This document shows positions 44,671 to 54,165 of a stretch of 64,000 nucleotides of DNA, in pieces (position 1 is the stretch's first letter; every line of letters starts with the position of its first letter). The DNA lies in contig JBEKNN010000007.1 in assembly GCA_049522755.1 (NCBI GenBank), positions 1 through 64,000 of the forward strand. Reading direction: 5' to 3'. The DNA comes from PALSA-243 sp049522755. GTDB taxonomy: Bacteria > Acidobacteriota > Terriglobia > Bryobacterales > Bryobacteraceae. A program made the position numbers and the translations under genes. The notes under the pieces were generated by a model. The model was not told where the DNA came from and ran no database searches. It saw only the letters and a list, made by a program, of their open reading frames with translations.

Positions 44671-45889
44671 GAGCCAGTGCCCTTTCGAGGTTAGGATCGT
44701 TCGCCGGGATGAGCGGGCGCTTGAGCAGGTTGGTCAGGAAGTATGCCAGCCACACGCCGCCTATTCCGATGGGCGCGGTGAAATCCATCCAACTGATGTG
44801 GATGTGGTACGGGAAGAACTCGGGTACGGTCTCCCAAAAAACGCCAATCAGCCGCATCACGATAATCAAGAGCGCCACCGCGCGCAGACGCTTGAAATTC
44901 CGCTTCAAATCGCTAGACAGCAACAGCGCAAACGGCAGCGCGAAATGTCCGATCACCAGAAAAAGCCCCAGGCTTTCCCAGCCGCCGCTTAGCCGGTGCT
45001 TATACCAGGGTATCTCTTCCGGCAGGTTTCCGGCCCAGGTGATGAGGAATTGCGAGAACGAAAAATATGCGAACAGCATAGTGTTCGCCAACAGGAATTT
45101 TCCCAGGTCGTGCATGTGCCGCGCGGTTATTAACTCGGACATCGGCTTGCGATGCGAAAGCATCACCATCACACAGATGATGAACGACATCGACGAGAGG
45201 CCCTGGCCGGCAATGAAGAGCAGGCCGAACATGGTGGAGAACCAATGCGCGTTAACCGACATGACCCAGTCGGTGGACATGAACGTGACGGCGAAGGCCC
45301 AGAAAATCAGTCCCGGGGCCGCGAGTTTGGCCATGGCGTGGTTGGGTCCCAGGCCGCCTTCCCTGTCTTCCCGGTCCGATTGTGAGTTGAAAAACCAGCC
45401 GCAAAACGCCCAGACTCCCAAATAGATGAATCCCCTCGCGATCCAGAAAGGAGTATTGAGGTATAGCGCTTTGTGCCGTAATACCGCATCGCGCGCCACC
45501 AGAGCCGGATTGGCCCAGCTTCCGCCGTCGGGGCCGGCGAGGGTCAAATTGCCGTACAAGTAGGGGATTCCGAAGATCAGCGGCACGAACAACACCAGCC
45601 ACAAGGGAAGGGTCTTGACGGCGGATTCGCACACCCGCCGGATCATCACGCCCCACGCGCCGCCGCTGAGATATTGAATCATCAGCCACGCCATGCAGCC
45701 CACCGAGAGACCCACCCAGAAGACAAACGAGAACAGGTACGAGCGGAAAAACTGGCCGGTATCGAGGAACGCGCCCAGGATGGTAATCGCCAGAAATATG
45801 ACGCCAATCACGCCCGCCTTGGTGCGCAGCGACGTAATATCGTGCGCAAGCTCCGGGGAGACGCGGAAATCAACGCTAGCCGTGGTCAT
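44657..45889 (-). CDS. actF: Alternative complex III, quinol-site membrane subunit ActF
   Basis: A 410-residue NrfD-like protein with about ten transmembrane helices. It resembles ActC but is shorter; segments such as WIARGFIYLGVWAFCGWFFN and MSTDWVMSVNAHWFSTMFGL are typical. In Roseiflexus and Flavobacterium ACIII, ActC and ActF form the membrane core, and ActC binds quinol while ActF provides a proton path. It overlaps actE by four bases. Confidence 0.92.
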   Translation of the reverse strand: MTTASVDFRVSPELAHDITSLRTKAGVIGVIFLAITILGAFLDTGQFFRSYLFSFVFWVGLSVGCMAWLMIQYLSGGAWGVMIRRVCESAVKTLPLWLVLFVPLIFGIPYLYGNLTLAGPDGGSWANPALVARDAVLRHKALYLNTPFWIARGFIYLGVWAFCGWFFNSQSDREDREGGLGPNHAMAKLAAPGLIFWAFAVTFMSTDWVMSVNAHWFSTMFGLLFIAGQGLSSMSFIICVMVMLSHRKPMSELITARHMHDLGKFLLANTMLFAYFSFSQFLITWAGNLPEEIPWYKHRLSGGWESLGLFLVIGHFALPFALLLSSDLKRNFKRLRAVALLIIVMRLIGVFWETVPEFFPYHIHISWMDFTAPIGIGGVWLAYFLTNLLKRPLIPANDPNLERALAHGRE

Positions 45890-46470
45890 TGACCGCCCTC
45901 CTGGTTAAGGTCCGTGCGCTTATCCGCGGGAACATCGTCGATCTTGCCATTGGCAGCGAGCTGCAGGGCGCGAACGTAGGCCACAATGGCCCACCGGTCG
46001 GGCGGCTGGATCTGCGCGGCGTAGTCGGGCATGGCGCCGAATCCGCTGGAGATCACATCGTAAATGTATCCGTTGGGTACCTGGCGCAGCCGGTCGATGT
46101 GGTACGAGGGCGGATGGCGGTAGCCGCGGCGGACAATCTTACCATTGCCGTTGCCCAGGCGGTCGTGACATGGCGCGCAGTAGATGTTGAAACGCTCCTG
46201 CCCGCGCTCCACCACATCCCTGGTGACGGCGAATGGGAACTCATTCACGAATTGGCCGTCCGGGCCGCGGCCGGTGTAATAAGCGGTGTCGTCGTCCAGG
46301 TGGCCGCGCGCTACCGTTCCTTCGATCAGGGGACGCTCAGAGCGGCCGTCGCCGAAGAAATCGCTGGGCCGCAGCGGGATATATTTCGGCTGATTGTGCA
46401 TGTCCTGCCGGCACCCTACGCCGGCCGCGAGGGCGATGAGAACCGCGCCGAAAGTGAGATTAATGCGCAA
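45886..46470 (-). CDS. actE: Alternative complex III, monoheme cytochrome c subunit ActE
   Basis: A 194-residue lipoprotein: LIALAAGVGCRQD is the lipobox. One CxxCH heme site is present (FNIYCAPCHDRLGNG), and the axial Met probably lies in the GFGAMPDYAAQI segment. It shuttles electrons from ActA or ActB to the oxidase. It overlaps actD by 11 bases and actF by four. Confidence 0.94.
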   Translation of the reverse strand: MRINLTFGAVLIALAAGVGCRQDMHNQPKYIPLRPSDFFGDGRSERPLIEGTVARGHLDDDTAYYTGRGPDGQFVNEFPFAVTRDVVERGQERFNIYCAPCHDRLGNGNGKIVRRGYRHPPSYHIDRLRQVPNGYIYDVISSGFGAMPDYAAQIQPPDRWAIVAYVRALQLAANGKIDDVPADKRTDLNQEGGQ

Positions 46471-47011
46471 CTTCGGACACCTCTTTCGGGTGGAGACCGT
46501 TCAGAAAGCTCTTGGTTTTTTCGAGATCGAATTGCGGGTCGACAGACTCGATGCAGAGAAAGAAAGCGTTGCGCGACGCCAGCGAGAATCGCGGCACGTT
46601 GAACACCGGATGGTACGGCAGGGGCAGCCCGCATAAGCCCAGGAGACCAAGAGTGGCAGAGAACGCCGCGAAAAGAATGGTCAGCTCAAACGTGATGATG
46701 ATGTAGGATGGCCAGCTAAATAGCGGCCTTCCACCGATATTGATGGGGAAGTTATAAACCGTGATGTACCATTGCAGCAAAAACCCGGTCAAGCCGCCGC
46801 AAATGCCGCCGATGAGCACGATCAGCGGGAGCTTGTTGTGGTGGAAGTGCAGCGCATGGTTCAACTCTTCGATGGGAAACGGCGAGTACCCGTCCATCTT
46901 CCGGTATCCCTCGTGGCGCGCGGCCAGCGCGGCGTTGACCAGGTCCGTGGGGTTGTCGAATTCGGCCATCAGTCCGTAGACCGGATGCGCCGCGCTGTGC
47001 TTACTCGACAT
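46460..47011 (-). CDS. actD: Alternative complex III, subunit ActD (DUF3341)
   Basis: A 183-residue protein with a cytoplasmic N-terminal domain (YGLMAEFDNPTDLVNAALAA, then GYRKMDGYSPFPIEELNHAL) and two transmembrane helices. This is the DUF3341 family, the ActD subunit. It binds the ActC and ActF pair. It overlaps actC by 11 bases and actE by 11 bases. Confidence 0.95.
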   Translation of the reverse strand: MSSKHSAAHPVYGLMAEFDNPTDLVNAALAARHEGYRKMDGYSPFPIEELNHALHFHHNKLPLIVLIGGICGGLTGFLLQWYITVYNFPINIGGRPLFSWPSYIIITFELTILFAAFSATLGLLGLCGLPLPYHPVFNVPRFSLASRNAFFLCIESVDPQFDLEKTKSFLNGLHPKEVSEVAH

Positions 47012-48395
47012 GCGCCCCCTTCCGTACCTTGGCTGCCGGTATCAGCGTGCGAACTTCATTCATCGAAATCATGGGAAGCACGCGCACGAAGCAGAAGAAC
47101 AGGAACGTGAACAGCCCTAGAGTGCCCACGAAGGTGGCCAAATCCCAGCGAGTGAACCGGAAGATGCCCCAGGAGGATGGCAGGAAATCCTGCGCCAGGC
47201 TGCTGACGATAATTACGAAGCGCTCAAGCCACATGCCGATCAGCACGATCACCGACCATGCGAAGAGCCACACCGGACTGCTGCGGATCCTCTTAAACCA
47301 CAGGGCTTGCGGAGCCGCGACATTGCAAGTGATCAGGAACCAGTAATAGCCGGCGTAAGGTCCGGTCATGCGATTCCAGAAGGCCTGCTGCTCATACACG
47401 TTACCGCTATACCATGCGGTGAAGGTCTCCATGATGTAGGCGTAGGCGACAATCAATCCCGTGGCCAGCATGACCTTGCCGCAGTTATCCAAGTGCTTAT
47501 CGGTGATCAGACCCTTGAGGTGGAACGCCGAGCGCAGCGGAATGGCGAGCACCAGCACCATGGCGAATCCCGAGTAAATAGCGCCGGCCACGAAATACGG
47601 TGGGAAAAAGGTGCTGTGCCACCCGGGAACAATGGCGATGGTGAAATCGAAGCTGACTACGGTGTGCACCGAAAGAACCAGCGGCGTGGCAATGCCGGCC
47701 AGCAGCAGACAAGCTGTCTCGTAGACGTTCCAGTGCCTGGCAGATCCGCGCCAGCCCATGGCCAGCATGCCGTAGGCGATTTGCTGGAAGCGGTTCTTGG
47801 CGCCATCGCGCAGCGTGCCCAGATCGGGCAGCATGCCGACGAACCAGAACAACAGCGAAACCGTGGCATATGTGGAAACCGCGAAGACGTCCCAAACCAG
47901 CGGGCTGCGGAATTGCGGCTGCACGCCCATGGCGTTGGGGTAGGGAAACATCCAGTAGAAAATCCACGGACGGCCCATATGCAGCAGCGGGAACATGCCC
48001 GCGCAAGCCACGGCGAACAGCGTCATGGCTTCCGCGAAACGGTTGATAGAATTGCGCCAGCTCTGGTTGAGAAGAAGCAGAATGGCCGAAATCAGCGTGC
48101 CCGCGTGGCCGATACCGATCCACCACACGAAGTTGGTGATGGCCCAGCCCCACCCAACCGGAATGCGGAGGCCCCAAATGCCCACGCCCTTGGCGAACAG
48201 CAGCACCACCACCACGCTGAAGATGCCCAAAAGACCCAATGCCGCGGCGATGGCGCCATACCACAGCAGCGGCATCTTACCGGTGAGTACTACATTCGAG
48301 ATCTGATCGGTGATGGAGTTGAACGTGTGCCCCGCGCCGATGATGTCCTCGGGCGTTGCGGGCGGAAGGTCGATTACTTCTGGTTCTGCCGGCAT
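47001..48395 (-). CDS. actC: Alternative complex III, NrfD-like quinol-oxidising subunit ActC
   Basis: A 464-residue integral membrane protein of the NrfD/PsrC family with ten helices. WGWAITNFVWWIGIGHAGTL is the conserved quinol-site region, with the His near residue 100 matching the proposed quinol ligand. It oxidises menaquinol or ubiquinol and passes electrons to ActB. It begins one base after actB. Confidence 0.95.
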   Translation of the reverse strand: MPAEPEVIDLPPATPEDIIGAGHTFNSITDQISNVVLTGKMPLLWYGAIAAALGLLGIFSVVVVLLFAKGVGIWGLRIPVGWGWAITNFVWWIGIGHAGTLISAILLLLNQSWRNSINRFAEAMTLFAVACAGMFPLLHMGRPWIFYWMFPYPNAMGVQPQFRSPLVWDVFAVSTYATVSLLFWFVGMLPDLGTLRDGAKNRFQQIAYGMLAMGWRGSARHWNVYETACLLLAGIATPLVLSVHTVVSFDFTIAIVPGWHSTFFPPYFVAGAIYSGFAMVLVLAIPLRSAFHLKGLITDKHLDNCGKVMLATGLIVAYAYIMETFTAWYSGNVYEQQAFWNRMTGPYAGYYWFLITCNVAAPQALWFKRIRSSPVWLFAWSVIVLIGMWLERFVIIVSSLAQDFLPSSWGIFRFTRWDLATFVGTLGLFTFLFFCFVRVLPMISMNEVRTLIPAAKVRKGAHVE

Positions 48396-48396
48396 G

Positions 48397-51396
48397 TTAA
48401 GCCTTGATCTCCGGATTCGGGTTTCGCAAGGAAGCCATATAAGTAGTTCGCGGCCGCGTGTTCAGGTCGGCCAACAGCGAGTAGTTGCGTGGATCGGCCT
48501 TGAGCTGCGACACGCGGCTGTTCTTGTCGTTGATATCGCCGAAAATGATCGCCTCAGTGGGGCAAGTCGCCTGGCAGGCGGTTTGAATTTCACCGTCGCG
48601 AACCTTGCGGTTCTGCTTTTCCGCGTCGATCTTTGCGTGGTTGATGCGCTGCACGCAGTACGTGCATTTTTCCATCACGCCGCGGCTCCGGATGGTCACA
48701 TCCGGGTTGTTCAGCAGCTTCAGGCTGGGCGTTTCGTAATCCGAAAACAGGTAGAAATTGAATCGCCGCACCTTGTACGGGCAGTTGTTCGAACAGTAGC
48801 GGGTACCCACGCAGCGGTTATAGACCATGTCGTTCAGGCCTTCGGCGCTGTGGCTGGTGGCTTGCACCGGGCAGACCAACTCGCAGGGGGCATCTTCGCA
48901 CTGCTGGCACGGGACCGGCTGATTGTAGATTTCGGGCGCATTGATACTGCCGGTGTAGTAGGAATCGACGCGGATCCACTGCATGAGGCGTCCGCGGCGG
49001 ACTTGATCTTTACCGACTACCGCAATGTTGTTTTCCGCCTGGCACGCGACTATGCACGCACTGCATCCGGTGCAGGCGTTGAGATCGATAGACATGCCCC
49101 ATGAATAGCCCGGGTAACTCCAATCGCCATACATGGTAAGCCCGTGCGGCGGATTTTCGGCGGGTTCGTGGTCGGCAAGTTCGTGGATAGACTCGGGGTT
49201 CTTGATGTAATCGGCCAGCGTGCCGCTCTGGATCACGTCGCGGCGCGTGTCCAGCACGTGCTGCATCTGCTGACTCGCGAAGAGATAGCTGCCGTCGGCC
49301 TTCTGCGCATCCAGGCCGCCATCGTGCCACAGCGCGCCGCCGGTGCGCAGGCCGTAAGCGTTGAAGCCCACGCCGGTCCCGGTGTGGCCGGCCTTGGTGC
49401 GTCCGTAGCCTAGGTGCATGGTGACGGAATTATCGGCGACGCCGGGTTGAATCAAAACCGGGGCGTGCAGCGATTGGCCCTTATAGCTGAGCTTCAGCAT
49501 TTGGCCGGTGTCTACATCCAGTTTGTGCGCCGTGTCCGGGCTGACCAGAGCCGCGTTGTCCCAGGTGATCTTGGTAACCGGACGCGGCATTTCCTGCAGC
49601 CAGCCGTTGTTGGCGAAGCGCCCGTCGTAAACCGAGGCGTCGGGCCGGAAGACTACTTCGAGCTTCGAGGAATCGGTTGGGGCAGCGGGCGTGACTCCAC
49701 CGCCTTTGGCGGAAAGATTCTTCACCGGCAGCGCGGAATTAGCGATTACGCCATCGTGCACCGAGCGCCGCCACCATGTGTCGAAATCGGCGCCTTTGTG
49801 TTGATTCGCCCAATAGCCCTTGACGATCTCCAGGCTCCCGCGCAGCGGAACGTCGGTGAACATCGCCAGGATTTCGTTGGCGGAGCGTCCGCCATAGAGC
49901 GGCTCGATGAGCGGCTGTTGCAGCGCCACCGTGCCATCGTAACCGCGCGAATCGCCCCACGCCTCCAGGTAATGCGCTTCGGGCAAACGCCACTGGCAGA
50001 TCTCCGAAGTCTCGTCCTCGTAAAGGCTCAGATGCATGCGCAGCGCGGCTTTGCTGAGGCGCTCTTTTATGCCCAGTTCGACCGGCGAATTGAACACGGG
50101 ATTGCCGCCGACGATGACCAACAGATCCACCGCGCCGGAATCGAGATCGCGCACCAGATCCTGCAGCGAGGCCAGTTGATCCATTGGATTGGCCTCCAGC
50201 GGATCGGTATGGAATACCGTCTTTCCGCCGTTGCCCAGCGCGTCGTTCATCGCGTGCGCCAAGGCGTGGACATTGGGGGACTGCTGATCGCCCGGAATCA
50301 CCACGCTCGCGCCCTTATTGGCCTGCAGGTCGCGCGCGATAGCGCCGGCCCATCCGGCGAAGTCGGCGTTTCCGCTGGCCACTCCGCCGGCAACGCCCAG
50401 CGCCGCAGCGAGTTCCAAAGCAAACGTCTCGACATCGGCCGCGCGCATGGGGAAGCGATGATCGGCCTTGCTCCCGGTGGCGCTGGGGAAGGGCTCGACG
50501 GCATACAGCCGGTTCATGGTCTTCTTCTCGCCCACCACGCGGCGGCGCGCCGAGAATTCGCGCGCGTAGCGCATCGCGCCGGGTCCCATCGAGAGGAAAT
50601 CGGAATCGAGCGTTACCACCACGTTGGCGTTCAGCAGGTTGTAATGCGTGTTGGCAGGCGCGCCGAACGCCGCCATGGCCCCGGCGCGGGCGGAGTGCGC
50701 TCCGGCGGGCTCCCACTGATGCCACTTCGATTCGGGGTAGAGCGTCTTAATAGCGCTGAGCAGATCGGCGGTGGTGGGCGAGGTGATGGTCTCGGTCAAA
50801 ATCCGAAGACCGGCGCCTTTCTTCGCCTGCTGCGCCGTCAGCAGCCCGCGCAAGGAACTGTAAAACCCGCCCCATGTTGTCACTTCACCTTCGACCAGCA
50901 AGGCGCGGGAACGGTCGGGGTCGTAGAGTTGCAACACGGAAGCCTGCGAATACGCGTCGCAAGCGCCCAGCGAGCCGGGATGCTCGGGATTTCCCTCGAT
51001 CTTGGTCGGCCGGCCTTCGTGGCTTTCCGCCAGCACGCCTGTGGAAACGCCGCTGATTGAAGTCGCTGTAGCATAAAACAGCGGCCTGCCCGGAATCAAC
51101 TCCTCAGGCTGCTGAATATACGGCGTGATGTATTCGGTTGGCTGCCGCGTGCATGCGGTAAGACCGCCCAAGGCCAGCGACGCGCCCATCAGCTTGAGGA
51201 AGTTGCGGCGCCCTTCGACGGCGTCCTCATCCTTTTCCCACCCGACGGCCTGCTGCGGAAATTCGCGCACCAGCAGATCCTGGAATTCGGGCGTAGCGGC
51301 AAGGTCGTCGAGACTGCGCCAATAATCGCGCCCCCGTGCTCCTTCGAGCCGCGCGCGCGCGGCGGCGATATCCAGCTTCTTACGTAAGTCGCTCAT
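48397..51396 (-). CDS. actB: Alternative complex III, iron-sulfur and molybdopterin-like subunit ActB
   Basis: A 999-residue fusion. A Tat motif (RRNFLKLMGASLALGGLTAC) leads into a molybdopterin-oxidoreductase-like domain that in ACIII carries no cofactor. The C-terminal ferredoxin-like part has four Cys clusters: CTGCSACIVACQAENN, CQQCEDAPCELVCP, CVGTRYCSNNCPYKVRRF and CTYCVQRI with CQATCPTEAI. Together they bind three 4Fe-4S and one 3Fe-4S cluster in known ACIIIs. It lies in the periplasm and links ActC to ActA and ActE. Confidence 0.96.
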   Translation of the reverse strand: MSDLRKKLDIAAARARLEGARGRDYWRSLDDLAATPEFQDLLVREFPQQAVGWEKDEDAVEGRRNFLKLMGASLALGGLTACTRQPTEYITPYIQQPEELIPGRPLFYATATSISGVSTGVLAESHEGRPTKIEGNPEHPGSLGACDAYSQASVLQLYDPDRSRALLVEGEVTTWGGFYSSLRGLLTAQQAKKGAGLRILTETITSPTTADLLSAIKTLYPESKWHQWEPAGAHSARAGAMAAFGAPANTHYNLLNANVVVTLDSDFLSMGPGAMRYAREFSARRRVVGEKKTMNRLYAVEPFPSATGSKADHRFPMRAADVETFALELAAALGVAGGVASGNADFAGWAGAIARDLQANKGASVVIPGDQQSPNVHALAHAMNDALGNGGKTVFHTDPLEANPMDQLASLQDLVRDLDSGAVDLLVIVGGNPVFNSPVELGIKERLSKAALRMHLSLYEDETSEICQWRLPEAHYLEAWGDSRGYDGTVALQQPLIEPLYGGRSANEILAMFTDVPLRGSLEIVKGYWANQHKGADFDTWWRRSVHDGVIANSALPVKNLSAKGGGVTPAAPTDSSKLEVVFRPDASVYDGRFANNGWLQEMPRPVTKITWDNAALVSPDTAHKLDVDTGQMLKLSYKGQSLHAPVLIQPGVADNSVTMHLGYGRTKAGHTGTGVGFNAYGLRTGGALWHDGGLDAQKADGSYLFASQQMQHVLDTRRDVIQSGTLADYIKNPESIHELADHEPAENPPHGLTMYGDWSYPGYSWGMSIDLNACTGCSACIVACQAENNIAVVGKDQVRRGRLMQWIRVDSYYTGSINAPEIYNQPVPCQQCEDAPCELVCPVQATSHSAEGLNDMVYNRCVGTRYCSNNCPYKVRRFNFYLFSDYETPSLKLLNNPDVTIRSRGVMEKCTYCVQRINHAKIDAEKQNRKVRDGEIQTACQATCPTEAIIFGDINDKNSRVSQLKADPRNYSLLADLNTRPRTTYMASLRNPNPEIKA

Positions 51397-51409
51397 CTCA
51401 CTAGTTCGA

Positions 51410-52069
51410 TCATCGGTGGCAAGTAGAACAGCTAGTCAGCACGCGTACGTCGGGAGTATTGTATTGATGCATGAGTTGGGCGCCAAGCTCTTCCTGGTCG
51501 CCGGGCGGAACGTAGCCCATGGTGGTGATTTCACTTCGAGGCCGCAAAACCCTCTGCGGATTGCGGTGACAATCGAGACACCAGCTCATCTCCAGGCTGT
51601 TGGCCTTCCACATGAGCGGCATCTTATCCACGCGGCCGTGGCAGCTTTCGCAGCCGACGCCCTTGCTGACGTGAATGCCGTGGTTGAAATACACGAAGTC
51701 CGGTAGATCGTGCACGCGCGTCCATTGAATGGAATCGCCCGTGCGATAACTGGCGCGGACCGGTTCCAGCGTGGGGCTGGTATTCCAGATCTGCGAATGG
51801 CAATTGATGCAGGTCTTGGTGGGAGGGATATTGGCGAAGCTGGAATCCTCTACCGAAGTATGGCAATAGCGGCAATCGAGGCCCAGTGCGCCGACGTGAT
51901 GGGCGTGGCTGAACGGCACGGGCTGATCGCGCGCCTCATCCTGGCGCGTCTCATATGAGCCGCGGTCCAGCTCATAGCCGGCCCATGCAATAAAGCCGAT
52001 GGCGCAGACGCCGAGGATGATCGACATCCGCGCGTAATCGTTTGCGCTGTGGTGAAAAATCTGGGCCAT
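51410..52069 (-). CDS. actA: Alternative complex III, pentaheme cytochrome c subunit ActA
   Basis: A 219-residue protein with an N-terminal membrane anchor (MSIILGVCAIGFIAWAGYEL) and five CxxCH heme sites: CRYCH, CINCH, CESCH, CLDCH and CSTCH, the last at the extreme C-terminus. This heme number matches characterised ActA proteins. First gene of the 12-gene operon. Its promoter is visible about 100 bases upstream. Confidence 0.96.
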   Translation of the reverse strand: MAQIFHHSANDYARMSIILGVCAIGFIAWAGYELDRGSYETRQDEARDQPVPFSHAHHVGALGLDCRYCHTSVEDSSFANIPPTKTCINCHSQIWNTSPTLEPVRASYRTGDSIQWTRVHDLPDFVYFNHGIHVSKGVGCESCHGRVDKMPLMWKANSLEMSWCLDCHRNPQRVLRPRSEITTMGYVPPGDQEELGAQLMHQYNTPDVRVLTSCSTCHR

Positions 52070-52168
52070 GGCTTTAAGCCGCTCCCGGCCCGAGGGTCAG
52101 AGTTTTATCTTGTCGCATTTCAGGAAGAAAGCAACCCGTAAACCAACCTGCTCTTCTGGTGAAGAATC

Positions 52169-52197
52169 ATTGTAAACGAATCTGACGCGAATCTCAA
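52169..52197 (-). promoter_or_regulatory. Promoter of the act-cox operon
   Basis: On the minus strand, TTGAGA (52197-52192) and TACAAT (52174-52169) are separated by 17 bases, a close match to sigma-70 boxes. Transcription would start near 52162, giving a leader of about 90 bases to actA. The -35 box overlaps one arm of an inverted repeat at 52189-52213. Confidence 0.65.
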
Positions 52198-52213
52198 TTT
52201 TTGTGTGAGATTC
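52189..52213. promoter_or_regulatory. Inverted repeat overlapping the act-cox -35 box
   Basis: GAATCTCA and TGAGATTC are perfect complementary arms separated by nine bases. The dyad covers the -35 box of the respiratory promoter and ends 13 bases from the stop of the asparaginase gene. I infer an operator for a dimeric regulator; a terminator is less likely because no T run follows on either strand. Confidence 0.5.
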
Positions 52214-52225
52214 CTTGCAGATAAA

Positions 52226-53341
52226 TTAGCCCTTCCGTTCCAACAAGTACACCGCCTGTTCCGCGCGCGCATGCCCGTCGGTACAAACGGCGAATCCAGG
52301 ACCCTCGCTCTTCCATAAGGACGCGGCGCAGTATTCGCCGTCCTTACGCAAGACGTAGAAACTCAACTCGACCTGCGCTAAACGCTTCTCATCATTATCG
52401 AAATTGCGCGCCACGCGCTTCAGGCAATCGAGCGCGGCCTCTTTGGGCGGCATGCCGTGCCGCATATTTTCTACAATTGTATGAGCTCCGGCAACGCGCA
52501 GATTTTCCTCCCCGCGGCCGGTGGAACCGGCGCCGCCGACATCCTGATCGAGCCACAAGCCGCCGCCGATTATGGGCGAATCCCCACAACGGCCCGGAAT
52601 TTTCCAGGCCATGCCGCTGGTGGTGGTCACGGTGGACATCTCACCCTTTTCGTTCATCCCTATACAATTGATGGTGCCGTGGGGCGGATGGTAGGCGTAA
52701 TCGACGGCTTGCGCCAGGACGGCTTCACTGGCCTGCGGGAAATCGCGGCGCAAATCTTCGAGCAGCGCGTGTTTCTGTTCACTGGGCGGCGCATCGAGTC
52801 CGGGGCCCCAATTGGTGTGGCCGTTCTTGTCGCGCAGCGATCGCTTCCAGGCGAGCCACGCGATGCGCGATTCCTCGGTGAGCAGATTCTCTTCCTCGAA
52901 GCCCTCAGCCTTAGCGAATCGCAGCGCGCCTTCGCCCACCAGGAACATGTGGTCGGTATCCTGCAAAACGCGTTGCGCCACTTTCGACGGGGTCTTGATA
53001 TTGCGAATCGCGCCCACCGCGCCCATGCGCCGCGAGGGCCCGTGAACGCAGCTGGCATCCAGCTCCACGATGCCGTCTTCGTTCGGCAGTCCGCCATATC
53101 CCACGCTGTTATCGCGCGGATCGAGCTCCACTATATTGACGCCGGCGATGACGGCATCGAGCGTGTCGCCGCCGGCCTTCATCACGTCGACGGCCTTGGC
53201 GCAGGCGTTGATGCCGCCGTTGTTGCGGTTGGCGCTCGAAATGGCGATGAATTTGGGACGGGGTTGGGCTTTGACGACGCGGATCATCGGGAATGCAGCG
53301 GCGCCCAGAATGGCGGCGCGGCGGCTGAAGCTGATGCTCAT
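52226..53341 (-). CDS. Glycosylasparaginase-type Ntn hydrolase
   Basis: A 371-residue N4-(beta-N-acetylglucosaminyl)-L-asparaginase-like enzyme. A Tat-like signal (FSRRAAILGAAAFPMIRVV) exports it. VELDPRDNSVGYGGLPNEDG is a family block. Autocleavage is expected before Thr223 in HGTINCIGMNEKG, which is the nucleophile; GRCGDSPIIGGGLWLD follows. The ATG at 53341 gives the signal peptide at the very start. It hydrolyses the GlcNAc-Asn link or related amides in the periplasm. Confidence 0.93.
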   Translation of the reverse strand: MSISFSRRAAILGAAAFPMIRVVKAQPRPKFIAISSANRNNGGINACAKAVDVMKAGGDTLDAVIAGVNIVELDPRDNSVGYGGLPNEDGIVELDASCVHGPSRRMGAVGAIRNIKTPSKVAQRVLQDTDHMFLVGEGALRFAKAEGFEEENLLTEESRIAWLAWKRSLRDKNGHTNWGPGLDAPPSEQKHALLEDLRRDFPQASEAVLAQAVDYAYHPPHGTINCIGMNEKGEMSTVTTTSGMAWKIPGRCGDSPIIGGGLWLDQDVGGAGSTGRGEENLRVAGAHTIVENMRHGMPPKEAALDCLKRVARNFDNDEKRLAQVELSFYVLRKDGEYCAASLWKSEGPGFAVCTDGHARAEQAVYLLERKG

Positions 53342-53559
53342 GTGGGCCCTCTTTGTAGAGAGAAAATATATTATGTCACAGGTGGAATGCGCTGGTCTAT
53401 TCCGAGTACGTGCGCAGACGCAGCGGCTTTTTCGGACGCGCCTATTTGCGATCGCCGCGCTCCGCAGCAACCGCTTGCCTCGCCGCCCTTATTTGCAAAT
53501 CGCCGCAGCGCCACGGAGCCCCGGCGTTAATGGTACTCTCCGGGAAGGAGTCAAACGCG

Positions 53560-53844
53560 ATGGAAGTCCAGCTTACGCCAGACCAAAAGGCATTTGCCCG
53601 CCGTTCCGTTGAAAGCGGACGGCTGCATAGTGAGGAAGAGGCGGTATAGGAGGCACTTGCGTTGTGGGAAGAACGCGAACGCCGCCGCCTGGAATTTCTG
53701 GCTGCGCTGGATCGGGCTCGCGCGTCCCTTGCCCGCGGCGGCGAAGGCCGCGTCATCACGCAGGAATCCATGCAGCAATTGGCCGCCGAAGTGAAGGAGC
53801 GAGGCCGCGCCCGTCTGATAGCTGAACTTGCGAATGCCCAGTAA
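53560..53844 (+). pseudogene. ParD-like antitoxin gene interrupted by an in-frame TAG
   Basis: The ATG at 53560 has GGAAGGAG upstream. The frame reads EVQLTPDQKAFARRSVESGR, typical of ParD-like ribbon-helix-helix antitoxins, then meets TAG at 53647-53649. The same frame continues after it as EALALWEERERRRLEFLAAL to a TAA at 53842-53844. A single-base change of CAG to TAG would explain it. The 3' end overlaps the toxin start (TAATG). Confidence 0.8.
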
Positions 53845-54040
53845 TGGCGCACCGCGTTGCCGGCGAAGTTGAGGTTGACCTCGATGAGATTTGGTTTTAT
53901 GTTGCCAAGGAAAGCGGCAGCATGGATGTCGCTACCCGGCTGGTTGACTCGATAACTGGCCGAATCTTTTTTCTCGCCTGCTTTCCTTACGCCGGACGCG
54001 CCCGCGATGAGGATTTCGGCAGCGGGTCACGCAGCTTCGC
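53844..54040 (+). pseudogene. Truncated ParE/RelE-like toxin gene
   Basis: From the ATG at 53844 the frame gives AHRVAGEVEVDLDEIWFYVA and PYAGRARDEDFGSGSRSFA, the N-terminal two thirds of a ParE-type toxin. The C-terminal strands with the conserved Arg/His are missing; the frame runs on into unrelated Arg-rich sequence. The antitoxin is interrupted too, so the module is inactive. Confidence 0.75.
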
Positions 54041-54165
54041 GCGAAGCGCCAGGCAAACCGTCCCGCTCCGTCGCGCGCTTGATCTTAGATTAGCCCGCGG
54101 ACCCATGCAGCTACACCGCGCCGTTATACTGGCTTCAGTGCTGCTCAACGCAGCCCGGCCGACCG

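Noticed and set aside
47307..48407. Long open frame antisense to actC
   Set aside because: The minus strand encodes a well-defined NrfD protein; the antisense translation is His/Arg/Gln-rich low-complexity sequence.
52189..52213. Terminator after the asparaginase gene
   Set aside because: No T run follows the hairpin on either strand, and it overlaps the -35 box of the act-cox promoter.
53647..53649. Readthrough or recoded TAG in the antitoxin gene
   Set aside because: The toxin is truncated as well, and no recoding signal is visible; a nonsense mutation fits better.
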